The notes beneath the pieces were generated by a model. The model saw only the letters and a list, made by a program, of their open reading frames with translations. It did no database searches and had not been told where the DNA came from. Below are positions 25,458 to 34,686 of a stretch of DNA of 64,000 bases, piece by piece. Within the stretch, counting starts at the first letter, position 1. Each line of letters opens with the position of its first letter. Made by a program: the position numbers and the translations under genes. Source of the DNA: M2408 sp040386975 (GTDB lineage: Bacteria; Bacteroidota; Bacteroidia; Flavobacteriales_D; Crocinitomicaceae); assembly GCA_040386975.1 (NCBI GenBank), contig JAZKEO010000023.1, positions 47,303 to 111,302 of the forward strand, written 5' to 3'.

Positions 25458-25520
25458 TGCGACTTTGCGTCTTGGCGAGAAGAATCAGCCTAGGCTGATA
25501 AAGAACAAATGTTAATGCAG
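25458..25520 (+). repeat. hairpin-tail repeat, copy 2
   Basis: GCGACTTTGCG, GAGAAGA, then the perfect palindrome ATCAGCCTAGGCTGAT (25484-25499) and the tail CAAATGTTAATGCAG (25506-25520). Same layout as the copies at 6892 and 56701, with a different stem sequence. Confidence 0.6.
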
Positions 25521-25538
25521 TAATAAAGAGTAAATTTT

Positions 25539-26057
25539 TCAAATCTTCAATCGAAAACCAAAAACTGCCAATTTTCCTTGCATAAAATCTAAATCCTCAG
25601 ACCTTTTAAATCCTAGTTTTTTATACATTTTCCACGCGATTTGCATTGATTTTGTACTGTGGATAATTACTTGTTTATGTTTATTTGCTTTAGCTTTATT
25701 TAAACATTCATCAATTAAAATTTTTGCGATTCCTTTTCCTCGAAATTCTGAATCTACTGCTAACAAACGAAATCCAGACGAATCCGTTTCATTACTTGCA
25801 ATTCCTCCTGGTCCATACTGTTTTAAATCATTAAAATACACTACTGCTCCAGCGATTTTATTTTCAGAGGAAACAGCAACTAAAAGTTCTGCTCCGTCAA
25901 TTTTTAAAATTTCTCCGATATTTCGAAGTTTATCGTAATATTCAACTTGTTCTTTTTCATTCGGAAATCCTTCCAATTGTGAATAAACTTTTACCATTAA
26001 TTCTCCAATGGTTAAAAACTCATTTTCTTTGGCATTTCGAACAAAAAACTCAATCAT
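25539..26057 (-). CDS. GNAT family N-acetyltransferase
   Basis: A 172-residue cytoplasmic enzyme with the acetyl-CoA fold of the GNAT family: the strand AGAVVYFNDL, the SGFRLLAVDSEFRGKGIAKILIDE segment with the pyrophosphate-binding RGKGIA loop, then VIIHSTKSMQIAWKMYKKLGFKR, which is the usual final helix and strand. The substrate cannot be told from the sequence. It is the last gene of a tight - strand operon (esterase, MmcQ-like, DUF1801, GNAT; gaps of 7, 1 and 12 bases). All four are small soluble or exported enzymes often acquired together. Confidence 0.92.
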   Translation of the reverse strand: MIEFFVRNAKENEFLTIGELMVKVYSQLEGFPNEKEQVEYYDKLRNIGEILKIDGAELLVAVSSENKIAGAVVYFNDLKQYGPGGIASNETDSSGFRLLAVDSEFRGKGIAKILIDECLNKAKANKHKQVIIHSTKSMQIAWKMYKKLGFKRSEDLDFMQGKLAVFGFRLKI

Positions 26058-26069
26058 AACTTCTACAAT

Positions 26070-26465
26070 TTATTTTTCTACCAAAGAAAGCCATTTTTTG
26101 ATAATATCTTTCAAAATTTCTTCTTTTGCTTTCACATCTTCTAAATCTTTGAAAGTCACTAATCTTCTACCATCGGCATACGTTCCCTCTAAAAAACCAG
26201 TCGTATCATTCACTTTTGCTCCACTTGGAAAAACAAGTAAAATTCTATTTTTATGTGTGTTAAAAACAATTATTTCTCGCTTGTATTCCTTTGGATTATA
26301 GGCTTTTATTTCTCCAGCAAAATAAAAACATGGATTATTCCACTTAATTTGTTCTGCTATTTCAATATCTGTTTCCAAAATCACTTTTCTCAAATATGAA
26401 ATTGTTGGAGCTATTTCAGCATCTAATTTTGAAATATGTACGTTTACTTTTTCTGAATCTGTCAT
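26070..26465 (-). CDS. DUF1801 domain protein
   Basis: A 131-residue cytoplasmic protein. The pattern ISYLRKVILETDIEIAEQIK, then WNNPCFYFAGE and the LLVFPSGAKV strand match the DUF1801 family (YdhG-like), whose fold resembles iron-chaperone frataxin-like proteins but whose function is not established. The last part ends VKAKEEILKDIIKKWLSL, a helix common to the family. Its start lies one base after the stop of the MmcQ-like gene, so translation is probably coupled. Confidence 0.85.
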   Translation of the reverse strand: MTDSEKVNVHISKLDAEIAPTISYLRKVILETDIEIAEQIKWNNPCFYFAGEIKAYNPKEYKREIIVFNTHKNRILLVFPSGAKVNDTTGFLEGTYADGRRLVTFKDLEDVKAKEEILKDIIKKWLSLVEK

Positions 26466-26466
26466 C

Positions 26467-26805
26467 TTACATTTTTAATTTATCTGAAAGTTTTTTCGGA
26501 GCTACTTCGCAATAAGCAGTTTTTAAAACATCCGAAAATAATTCCAAATTTACTTTATTTAAATCAATTAAAGTCCAGCCTTCTTTTCCCCATTTATTTG
26601 GAACGGGAAAAATTTGTGTTTTATCAAAACAAGAAAAAACATTTTGATCGATCTCTGACAATTTCACGCAAGCTTGATGTTTTTTCACATCATAAGTAGC
26701 AAATATTTTTTTGCCAATTCGAAAGGAAGGTTTCTCAAAATGAGCTTGCTCACTTGTATCTGGAAAAGATAATGCTAATTCTTTGAAAGTTTCAAAATCA
26801 ATCAT
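26467..26805 (-). CDS. MmcQ/YjbR family protein
   Basis: A 112-residue cytoplasmic protein with the family layout: an N-terminal helix (FETFKELALSFPDTSEQ), the segment HFEKPSFRIGKKIFATYD, the strand QACVKLSE, and the pattern KWGKEGWTLIDLNKV followed by a helix. Members have a double-wing DNA-binding-like fold; a regulatory role has been suggested but not shown for most. It sits between the esterase (7-base gap) and DUF1801 genes in the operon. Confidence 0.88.
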   Translation of the reverse strand: MIDFETFKELALSFPDTSEQAHFEKPSFRIGKKIFATYDVKKHQACVKLSEIDQNVFSCFDKTQIFPVPNKWGKEGWTLIDLNKVNLELFSDVLKTAYCEVAPKKLSDKLKM

Positions 26806-26812
26806 TTTTTGA

Positions 26813-27646
26813 CTATTTATTTAAATTCTCCTCATTAAATGTTTCAAAAGCTTTGTAAACTGCTTCGTGCATGATGGTTGCATGATTTTTATTCTCAAAA
26901 AACTGAAAATTTACTTCGATTAAATTATTATTCATTTTTTTAATTGATTTATAGAGTTTTTTTGCAGGTTTTTCCATCATTTCACCCTCCTTTCCTACTC
27001 CAACAAATATATTAGTCTTTTGAATGAAATTTACTTGATTCATTTTTAAAAACAGCGATTCATCATCCCACCACAAACTCGGACTAATAATCATATACTG
27101 ATTAAAAAGTTGAGTTTTTGTAAATAAAATTTCTGTTGCTAATAATCCTCCAAGTGATTGTCCAATGAGCATTTTTGAATCATTTGTTCTGTAATTCTTC
27201 TCAATGAAAGGTTGTAATTCTTTTTCTATGAAGGCAATAAATTGACTTGATTTACCAGAAGTCGGATTTGCAGTTTTATCTTTCTCAATCGTTGTCGGGA
27301 AAGTGAAATCTCGTCTTCGATCAACATTTGAAATTCCAACTAAAATAGATTTTGGCAAAATATCAATCCAAGGGAAATTTAAAAACTGAATCAGGCCTGC
27401 AACATGGATGAAATCCTCGTCAGCCGAACCATCCAACAAATAAATCACAGGATATTTATTTTCTGATTCTGATGAATATCCTTCCGGTAAATAAATATTC
27501 AAAATTCTTTTTTCTGAAAGTTCTGCTGAAAAAAGTGTATCGACTATACCAAAAGGAAAGATTTGTTTTTGAGAGAAAGTTTCTGAATTTAAACAACTTA
27601 AAAGCACTAAAAACCCAATTATAATTCTTTTCATGTAAAATCTCAT
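26813..27646 (-). CDS. exported esterase of the EstD/Fes-like alpha/beta-hydrolase family
   Basis: A 277-residue protein (or 273 if started at the second Met at 27634, which gives a cleaner signal peptide, MKRIIIGFLVLLSC). The mature part has KRILNIYLPEGYSSES, then the strand YPVIYLLDGSADED, the oxyanion segment RRRDFTFPTT, and the nucleophile elbow MLIGQSLGGLLA with the Ser. A late acidic residue and His are in FENKNHATIMHEA. This is the esterase D family layout, close to enzymes that hydrolyse ferric enterobactin or simple esters. The substrate is open. It is the first gene of the four-gene operon. Confidence 0.9.
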   Translation of the reverse strand: MRFYMKRIIIGFLVLLSCLNSETFSQKQIFPFGIVDTLFSAELSEKRILNIYLPEGYSSESENKYPVIYLLDGSADEDFIHVAGLIQFLNFPWIDILPKSILVGISNVDRRRDFTFPTTIEKDKTANPTSGKSSQFIAFIEKELQPFIEKNYRTNDSKMLIGQSLGGLLATEILFTKTQLFNQYMIISPSLWWDDESLFLKMNQVNFIQKTNIFVGVGKEGEMMEKPAKKLYKSIKKMNNNLIEVNFQFFENKNHATIMHEAVYKAFETFNEENLNK

Positions 27647-27727
27647 GTAAATAAATGTTAATACAAAAATAGCATTTAAACTGATTGCATCATAAAAATT
27701 AGTTTCTATCTTTTAAGAATTTTATGC

Positions 27728-27735
27728 TAAATTTG
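27728..27735 (+). promoter_or_regulatory. -7 element TAAATTTG
   Basis: Exact TAnnTTTG 39 bases before the ATG at 27775; a TTT sits where -33 TTG is expected. Confidence 0.45.
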
Positions 27736-27774
27736 AGATTAATTTAAACTCTTAATTCACCTCGCTCTAAAACA

Positions 27775-29208
27775 ATGAATAAGTCCCATGTTTTTCTTAT
27801 TATTTTAGTTCTTTTTTCTTGTTCTCAAAGTCCAACTAAGAGTGTGAAGTTTAAAGTGTTCTTAGATGAACCTTGTATGATTTTGAATCAAGAACAAGAT
27901 AATTCAATTGAGGGAACCTATATTACAGTTAAAGAAATTCAAAAAGATAAATCAAGGTTTAAAATAGAATTTCCAAAGCATTTTTACCTTAAAAATTCAA
28001 ACTGTAAAAATTGGTTTTTCGGCTGGGGAACTGATAAAGCGTATTATGATGCTGGTGTAGAAAATTTGAGGGGAATTGAAAAAATAGACCTTAAAAGCGG
28101 CTGGATTTATTATGGCGAAATCTTGAGAGGAAAAGCTTTACCTAAAATAAATCAGAGGTTAGTTTTTTGGAATAAATATCCATCAGGTTTTAAAAACCAG
28201 TTAAAGAGACCAATTATCAATACCAAATTATGGCCAGAGTTTTCTGGTGAAAGTGTTGCTTTTAGTTCGGTAGAATATGATAGTGTTTTACACAAATGGA
28301 TAATGCTTTTTCACGAATGTGATAACAATAATGTTCAAATTTATGCTGCTTCGTCAAAAGATTTAAACCATTGGAAAGCAGAAAATTCTGGGAAAGCAAT
28401 ATTGACAGCAAAGGATTTTCGAAATTGTTTATGGGCTGGATTAGATCAAACGGGAAAACACAAGCAGACCCCTTTTGTTTCAGATATTGTTAGATTTCAA
28501 AATAATTGGTTTATTTTTCTTAATGGATATGATAAAAATGGAAAGCGACATATTGGATATGCTATTTCTAAAAACTCTTTACTTGGGCCTTATATAATAA
28601 GTAAAAAACCTATTATTTCACCTGATAAATTGGATTCTTGGAATGATGAAGCGGTTTTTTATGCTAAAGTTAAAAAATACAAAAATGAATTTATCATGTT
28701 TTTTGATGGGAGAAATGCTGAAGGTGTCGAAAGTGTTGGTATGGCAAAATCTAAAAATTTGACTCAATGGACAATATATAAAAATAATCCGGTAATTGTT
28801 GATCATTATTCAGCTTGGAGAAGCAATTTAGGAAGTTCTGAGCCGAATCATATCGAAATAAGAAATGACAGTATTTTTTTAATGATTTCTGGAACAAAGA
28901 AATTCAAAGAAGGTTTTTGGCATCATTATATTTCAGGAAAAATGTATAAAGATGTATCAGGAAATGTTGATGATGCTCAATTAGGCATTTATCTTTCCAC
29001 TGACAATGGTAAAAGCTTTTTAGCTCACAAAAACAATCCTATTTTCACAAATGATTACTCAAATAAATATGAAAATGAACACATGGGTGGAAATTTTAAA
29101 TTAATAAAAACTGATACTTCTCATTTCATCATTTACCAAGCAAAAACAAATTACAAAAGTACGAAATACGGTATTTTTATACGAGAAAAGAAGTTGAAAA
29201 AAGATTAA
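27775..29208 (+). CDS. lipoprotein with five-bladed beta-propeller glycosidase-like fold
   Basis: A 477-residue lipoprotein: the signal ends in the lipobox LFSC. The mature part has repeated blades typical of GH32/GH43/GH130-type proteins: FSSVEYDSVLHKWIMLFHE, AASSKDLNHW, TPFVSDIVRFQNNWFIFLNG, FMFFDGRNAEGVESVGMAKS and SSEPNHIEIRNDSIFLMISG. Acidic residues lie in the expected places at several blades, so a glycan-acting enzyme on the cell surface is a fair inference. The exact family and substrate cannot be named. Its stop codon overlaps the stop of the convergent gene at 29205, so the two 3' ends share 4 bases. Confidence 0.75.
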   Translation: MNKSHVFLIILVLFSCSQSPTKSVKFKVFLDEPCMILNQEQDNSIEGTYITVKEIQKDKSRFKIEFPKHFYLKNSNCKNWFFGWGTDKAYYDAGVENLRGIEKIDLKSGWIYYGEILRGKALPKINQRLVFWNKYPSGFKNQLKRPIINTKLWPEFSGESVAFSSVEYDSVLHKWIMLFHECDNNNVQIYAASSKDLNHWKAENSGKAILTAKDFRNCLWAGLDQTGKHKQTPFVSDIVRFQNNWFIFLNGYDKNGKRHIGYAISKNSLLGPYIISKKPIISPDKLDSWNDEAVFYAKVKKYKNEFIMFFDGRNAEGVESVGMAKSKNLTQWTIYKNNPVIVDHYSAWRSNLGSSEPNHIEIRNDSIFLMISGTKKFKEGFWHHYISGKMYKDVSGNVDDAQLGIYLSTDNGKSFLAHKNNPIFTNDYSNKYENEHMGGNFKLIKTDTSHFIIYQAKTNYKSTKYGIFIREKKLKKD

Positions 29209-31286
29209 TAATAACCATTCCAGCGTTTCAAAAACCATTCTAGGCCTAGCAAGATAATCAGAGCTAAAAGTATCCAGATGTAATCCAGTAAACTATCAAA
29301 AGAACTTTCTTGGTAAGCCAATGATGTTATATCTTCCCGACTTTTAATTGTTTTGATTAAGTTATTATAATCTTTTAGATGAAAAAATTTTCCCTTTGAA
29401 TTTTCTGAAATTTGTCTCAATAAAGTATGGTTTGCTTTTGTGTCTAATTTTTCAATTGCAATATCCTCAACAATGAAATTCCCTGCTTTTGAATACTTTT
29501 TACCAGAATAACTTGTAAAAGCTTGCCATTTATATGCTCCAGCTTTTAATTTACCCAAAGGTAAAAGATACATGTTTCCATTAACTCCAAATTCTAAAAC
29601 AGATTTTTTTCCATTTTGATCTATCAAATTAAAGCTAATCTTTGGTTTTGTAATTAAATCCATTGCTTCGTTGTAAAACTCTGCTTTAATTAATACTTCT
29701 TCACTAATATTAAATCGTTTGGGTAAAGTTATTCTCAAATTTGATGAATTCTCTTTTTGAACCAAATATTGATTTATTTTTTGAAAAAATTCATTAAATA
29801 AATTGTGATTTTTGAACTTCAAATAATTCGCCAATTTCCATTTCCAAATTCCCTCACCTAAAAATACACCGTATTTTCTTTTATCGAGCGAACCAAAATA
29901 AAATAAAGCATCTTTTTTATTGATATTCGCTAATTTTTGATTTAAGAACGACTTATTTTGTGTACCAATTTTTGGAACCCCATACCTCACAATCATTGGA
30001 GGAAATTTCGGTAATTCACTTCTTAATTCTTCACTTACTTCAAATAAGTCGAATCCTTCACTGAAATTTGCTTGAACTTCATCCGTTTGTGTAGTATTTG
30101 TAAAAGTCAAACCAATGTTTAATTTCTGTGCCGTGCTTGAATTTGTATTCGTACCAACAAAATACAAAACGGGAACTTTAGAATTTAAAATACTTTGGTT
30201 GATGTTATCATTGAAACCAATACCTGGTTCATGCCAAACAAGTAAATCGACATTTTTTAAATTTTTGTCCCATTTATCAATTGTTTGAATTTCAACTTGA
30301 ATGTTTTCGTCTTTTTCCAAAACCGACTTTAATGCTGATAAATCGGGATGTGGAGCTCCGCTTAATAACAAGATTTTATTTCGTGAGTCTAAAACTTCAA
30401 CATAAAAACTTCTTCGGTTATTTTTTGTAGTATATTCTCCTTCAACAGCTTTTACTTCTGCAATATATTGCTGAAATCCAACCGTTTTTGCCTCCAATTC
30501 AAATAAAACTTGCTTTGAATCAAAATCACCATCGGTATAAGTAAGTTGTTGAGAAGCAATCGTTTTTCCGTTTGTTGAAATCGAAACTGTAACAGAACGT
30601 TTTCCCATCTTAAAGGCTTCAACATCTATTTCTACTGGGAATTTGTTTTTTAAAAAGGCAATTTCGTTACTGATGACATCTTTTAAAACTTGATCTTTTT
30701 TAGAGACTGTATCTCCAACTCCCAAAGTGAAAATAGGAGTTAATGCGATTTTTGATGCTGAATAAATTGGATTTTGTCCTTCGTTGTAATTTCCATCAGA
30801 AACACAAATTATTCCACCGATATTTCTACTATAATAAGATGAAAAAATATCTTCAAAAGCTGCTGAAATATTTGACTTTGAATCTTTCAAATTTACTTTT
30901 GGATCTTTACGAAAGGAGTTACCTAAAATGTATGTTACTTTTTCAAAAGAATCTCCAAATTTTTCGTCAATCGATTTTTGCAAAGAATTTATTTGTGAAT
31001 TTACTTCAGAACTGTCTTTGTAATTCTTCAACGAAGCTGAATTATCAATAAGCGTAATTAAAATTGGTTTTTCATTTCGAATAGTTACAAATTCAAATAA
31101 GATTCCGAGTAATAAAAATCCAATTATACTAAGACTGAAAAATCGAGCGAAATAAATTAATCTTTTCTGATTTTTAGGAATTTCATTCAATTTCGCATCT
31201 TTTTTATAAAAAAACCATGTTAACAATCCTGCTAAAGCAAGAATTGGGATTAAATATAAAAGTGATATTTCAGAAATAAAATTCAT
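29205..31286 (-). CDS. membrane protein with VWA-like domain (BatA/BatB-like N-terminus)
   Basis: A 693-residue protein with two N-terminal transmembrane helices, the first at residues 8-26, the second near 46-66, and one near the C-terminus (about 668-686). After the second helix comes ILITLIDNSASLKNY, which resembles the MIDAS strand of von Willebrand A domains (DxSxS), and IGGIICVSDGNYNEG for the second part of the fold. A class I glutamine amidotransferase-like segment (ILLLSGAPHPDLSALKSVLE) follows, a combination known from large Bacteroidota membrane proteins of the aerotolerance group. The role is unknown. The gene stands alone on the - strand. Confidence 0.75.
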   Translation of the reverse strand: MNFISEISLLYLIPILALAGLLTWFFYKKDAKLNEIPKNQKRLIYFARFFSLSIIGFLLLGILFEFVTIRNEKPILITLIDNSASLKNYKDSSEVNSQINSLQKSIDEKFGDSFEKVTYILGNSFRKDPKVNLKDSKSNISAAFEDIFSSYYSRNIGGIICVSDGNYNEGQNPIYSASKIALTPIFTLGVGDTVSKKDQVLKDVISNEIAFLKNKFPVEIDVEAFKMGKRSVTVSISTNGKTIASQQLTYTDGDFDSKQVLFELEAKTVGFQQYIAEVKAVEGEYTTKNNRRSFYVEVLDSRNKILLLSGAPHPDLSALKSVLEKDENIQVEIQTIDKWDKNLKNVDLLVWHEPGIGFNDNINQSILNSKVPVLYFVGTNTNSSTAQKLNIGLTFTNTTQTDEVQANFSEGFDLFEVSEELRSELPKFPPMIVRYGVPKIGTQNKSFLNQKLANINKKDALFYFGSLDKRKYGVFLGEGIWKWKLANYLKFKNHNLFNEFFQKINQYLVQKENSSNLRITLPKRFNISEEVLIKAEFYNEAMDLITKPKISFNLIDQNGKKSVLEFGVNGNMYLLPLGKLKAGAYKWQAFTSYSGKKYSKAGNFIVEDIAIEKLDTKANHTLLRQISENSKGKFFHLKDYNNLIKTIKSREDITSLAYQESSFDSLLDYIWILLALIILLGLEWFLKRWNGYY

Positions 31287-31310
31287 TATAATTTTATGCT
31301 TGTGTTAAAT

Positions 31311-31347
31311 AAAAAAAGGTCGTTCTTCAAATTGATTAACGACCTTT
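31311..31347 (-). terminator. rho-independent terminator after the DUF5606 gene
   Basis: Perfect 10-bp stem AAAGGTCGTT/AACGACCTTT (31315-31324, 31338-31347), 13-base loop, followed on the - strand by seven T. Confidence 0.85.
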
Positions 31348-31365
31348 AATTATTAATTTTAACTA

Positions 31366-31941
31366 TTATTTACCTCTTGAAACTCCTGTTTTCACTGGAG
31401 CAACTTTTTTACTTGCTGTTGTTTTTGGGGCAGATTTTGTTACCGTCTTAGCTTTTGGTGAAGCAGAAACAGCTTTTTTCTCTTTTTTAACTGGTTTTTC
31501 TTCAGAAGATTTTTCAGTTTTCGCTTTTTTATCTTCAGATTTTTTCTCTTCTTTTTCTTCGATTTTCAATTCACCAGCTTTGTGAAGTAAATTGTACCAT
31601 TGGAAAATTTTCTTTACATCTGAGATATAAACACGCTCTTGGTCATAATTTGGAAGAACTTCTAACAAATAATTCTCTAATTTCTTTTTATCTTCCTTGT
31701 GAGAAATTGTTTCTTTTCCAGCTTCTTTATCGAAAATTGTTTTTAAAATCACTTTCAACGAAACGTCTTCATCAGTTGTATAAATACTGATGTCTTCCAA
31801 GGCAGAAATTCTATCAGAAGAATATGCTGGAGTTCGTTTTTTATCGTCTAACGATTCTACAATTATGTTGTTTTTCCCTTGAGCAACAACTTTAAATAAT
31901 CCTGGTTTTCCAGAAATTGATATGATACCTGTTAAATTCAT
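31366..31941 (-). CDS. DUF5606 domain protein with Lys-rich tail
   Basis: A 191-residue cytoplasmic protein. Residues 1-125 match DUF5606, a Bacteroidota family: it opens LTGIISISGKPGLFKVVAQG, then SSDRISALEDISIYT, and the pattern YISDVKKIFQWYNLLHKAGE. The last 65 residues are Lys/Ala/Glu/Ser-rich and likely disordered, with the strongly basic composition of nucleic-acid-binding tails. The function is unknown. It lies downstream of the T9SS-tailed subtilase with which it shares the strand but not necessarily an operon (intergenic 47 bases). A clean terminator follows. Confidence 0.85.
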   Translation of the reverse strand: MNLTGIISISGKPGLFKVVAQGKNNIIVESLDDKKRTPAYSSDRISALEDISIYTTDEDVSLKVILKTIFDKEAGKETISHKEDKKKLENYLLEVLPNYDQERVYISDVKKIFQWYNLLHKAGELKIEEKEEKKSEDKKAKTEKSSEEKPVKKEKKAVSASPKAKTVTKSAPKTTASKKVAPVKTGVSRGK

Positions 31942-31988
31942 TCTATAATTTTCTTGATGTCAAAACTACTAATAATTTTTATTAAAGT

Positions 31989-34562
31989 TTATAAACGTTC
32001 AATTTTTGTGAATAAAATTTGATTTTCACTAACAATCTTAACAAAATAGATGCCTTTTTTTAAATCTGAGATATCTATTTTACTTAAATTGTTATTAATT
32101 TCTTTCACTTTTTTACCATTTAAGTCTTCCAAAATTACTTTTTGAATATTTGCTACATTTATTATTTCAAAACTATTTTCTGTTGGATTTGGAAAAAGAG
32201 TTATTTCATTATTTAATTCTTGTATGCCTGCATTTAACTGAAATTGATTTGAACATGATTCACAACCTTCAGGACTTTTAATACAGCACGTATATATTCT
32301 ATTAGGTTGAATTTGACCTGTAAGAAATTGAAAAGTTTGACCGTTCATAATAGTGCCATTTGAATACCATTGATAACTTGCTGCACTAGTACAAGTTAAT
32401 ACACCACCATTATTTGAAATTGTTGGTGAAACAGGATTTAGCCCTAAGAAACTAATTGTATCATAATCTACGCATGAATTACCTCCTCGATAAGTTTTAT
32501 AAATGTATTCACCTCCTTCTGAAACAATCAAGGGATATTGATTGGTTGAAACACCTTCGTGTTGCCATATTACAGAATCAAATGTAACCGTTGACACCAA
32601 AGACAAATCATTTGTAGGTAAACATGTTGATGGAGTTCCTGAAAAAGATGTTTCATAATTTTTCTCAAGTAAAGCTCCTAAAGCATTAATATTACCATAT
32701 CCATATGAAAAATTCGGAAGAGTCCCTGAAAAAGCACTTGGAAAAGCTGTATTTTTAATGTCATTTAAAAAATCAGCGTATGTTACATTATTACATCTTT
32801 CTAAATATAAAGCGGCTATTCCAGCAACAACTGGTGCTGAAGCAGAAGTTCCACTTGCTCTTGAATGCCAACCTCCTTGATCTACCAAACTTGCAAAACT
32901 TGGATTCGCCAAATCAAATAAAGGTGCTGCTGCAAAGGTGAAATTCCCTGTAGCTACAACATCCGGTTTTACAACGTTGTTTCTATTTGGTCCTTTACTT
33001 GATAAAGCACTTAACAAAAATGGTTGATTTGCCCCCCTAACTACCCCGTTGATGTCCGTATAATTTGACCTGTTAAAAATATTCCCTACGGTGACAATTT
33101 TTTCAGAACAAGCCCATCCAGAAACAATTGATTGCAAAGAATCTGGTCTGTTATAATGAATTATATCGGGATAAACTGTTGAATTAGGAGTATTTGTTAC
33201 TATTTTGTTTAAATATATTGCTGATTCTTTTGAGCTCCATAAATCATATTTTCCTGTTCCTTTTGTTTTAAAACTATAATAATATGATGTAGAATCAACT
33301 TTAGAGTAAAAACCTTGCATGTGATAAGAACCATTTTCAATAGTCCTGTAAACTTCAATTGTTGCAATTACATCACCATTTGAATTTTTAATGGTATCCA
33401 TTATAGTACTCCCCATTGAAGTCATTGCATTTCTAAAAACAGTTGTTCCTCTTTCAGTAAAATCTCCTTGAGAAAGATTTGCACCAAATGAATAAAATAC
33501 ATTTTGCATATCAGCTTGATCCGCCCAAAGGTCAAATAAAATATTATTTGTCCCATAAGCTCCAAAAAATATTCCTCCAGGGCTATTTTCAAACCAAGTA
33601 AAAGAAGTGTCAGAATCTACTTCATCATGAACATGATAATTTTCATAAGTACCTGAATTTCCTGCTGCACAAACAAAAATTCTCCCAGGCTTTTCATCTA
33701 AAAGTGACTCAATTAAAACAGTTGCAGGATCATTTCCGTTATGAGAACCTAGATAATCGCCCAAACTAATATTAATGACACAAGGCATTCCTATTTCATC
33801 TGCCTTTTTGAAGATGTAATCACAAGCATCTGATACTGTCAAATCCCAATTAGCAATACCATCTAAATTTGATTTAACGAAAATTATTTTTGAATCAGGT
33901 GCCATTCCCTTGTTGGTTCCATTTGCCAAACCATTACCAGCAGCTAAACCTAAAGAATTAGTACCATGTGTAGCCCAATCACCAAGTGTATCATCAATGT
34001 GATTATCGATATATTGACTGTTGTATTCAAAGCCATAATCATAAGGTTGTGGTACTGCTGGTGATCCAATAGTATCATAAGGGTTTTGATCCCAAAAATA
34101 CAAAACTCTAGTTTTCCCGTTTGCATCTAAAAAATCTGGATGATAAAAATCGACTCCATTATCAATTACACCAACAATTACATTTTTACCTGTAAAAGGC
34201 AACGGAAGACCATCTGACCCATTATGTACCTGATCAACTGAATGCTTAACTCTGGCTGAATCTGCTAAAACAACTGGATGTGAAATTTCAAAATGAAAAT
34301 CAGAAATCATTTTTTTTTCAACTAACTCATTAATCTTTTTTGGTGTTGAAGTAACATAAATGTATTCCTTTGTTACTGATTTTGGAATTATTTTATTCGA
34401 GAACAAAGCATCGAAAGTTTTCTGACCATCATTTACAATTGCAAAAGGCATTTTTAAATCTGGCTTTTCATTTAATACTTTTTGAAAGCCAAACTTTGAA
34501 ACCTGAGCATTAAGTGTAAAACAAAACAGCATTACACAAGGTAGTAGTAAATATTTTTTCAT
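31989..34562 (-). CDS. S8 (subtilisin-like) peptidase with T9SS sorting domain
   Basis: An 857-residue secreted protease when started at the ATG at 34562 (MKKYLLLPCVMLF); the next ATG upstream adds 8 residues before the signal peptide and is unlikely. The catalytic triad is visible: Asp in VGVIDNGVDFYHPD, His in WATHGTNSLGLAAG, Ser in SGTSASAPVVAGIAAL, with the oxyanion Asn in VCAAGNSGT. Beyond residue 640 comes a beta-rich segment and, at the end, a type A T9SS tail (ITLFPNPTENSFEI ... LKKGIYFVKI). The protease is therefore exported across the outer membrane. It diverges from a second subtilase gene on +. Confidence 0.94.
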   Translation of the reverse strand: MKKYLLLPCVMLFCFTLNAQVSKFGFQKVLNEKPDLKMPFAIVNDGQKTFDALFSNKIIPKSVTKEYIYVTSTPKKINELVEKKMISDFHFEISHPVVLADSARVKHSVDQVHNGSDGLPLPFTGKNVIVGVIDNGVDFYHPDFLDANGKTRVLYFWDQNPYDTIGSPAVPQPYDYGFEYNSQYIDNHIDDTLGDWATHGTNSLGLAAGNGLANGTNKGMAPDSKIIFVKSNLDGIANWDLTVSDACDYIFKKADEIGMPCVINISLGDYLGSHNGNDPATVLIESLLDEKPGRIFVCAAGNSGTYENYHVHDEVDSDTSFTWFENSPGGIFFGAYGTNNILFDLWADQADMQNVFYSFGANLSQGDFTERGTTVFRNAMTSMGSTIMDTIKNSNGDVIATIEVYRTIENGSYHMQGFYSKVDSTSYYYSFKTKGTGKYDLWSSKESAIYLNKIVTNTPNSTVYPDIIHYNRPDSLQSIVSGWACSEKIVTVGNIFNRSNYTDINGVVRGANQPFLLSALSSKGPNRNNVVKPDVVATGNFTFAAAPLFDLANPSFASLVDQGGWHSRASGTSASAPVVAGIAALYLERCNNVTYADFLNDIKNTAFPSAFSGTLPNFSYGYGNINALGALLEKNYETSFSGTPSTCLPTNDLSLVSTVTFDSVIWQHEGVSTNQYPLIVSEGGEYIYKTYRGGNSCVDYDTISFLGLNPVSPTISNNGGVLTCTSAASYQWYSNGTIMNGQTFQFLTGQIQPNRIYTCCIKSPEGCESCSNQFQLNAGIQELNNEITLFPNPTENSFEIINVANIQKVILEDLNGKKVKEINNNLSKIDISDLKKGIYFVKIVSENQILFTKIERL

Positions 34563-34686
34563 CCGTTTAGTTTGACCATTTAACATGATATTTGTTATAA
34601 ATATAAATAAAAAAAAACAAAAGTGAAAAAAAATAATGATATTTGTTTTTTATTACAACGTTAATTATTTAAAAAAGTAAATATAG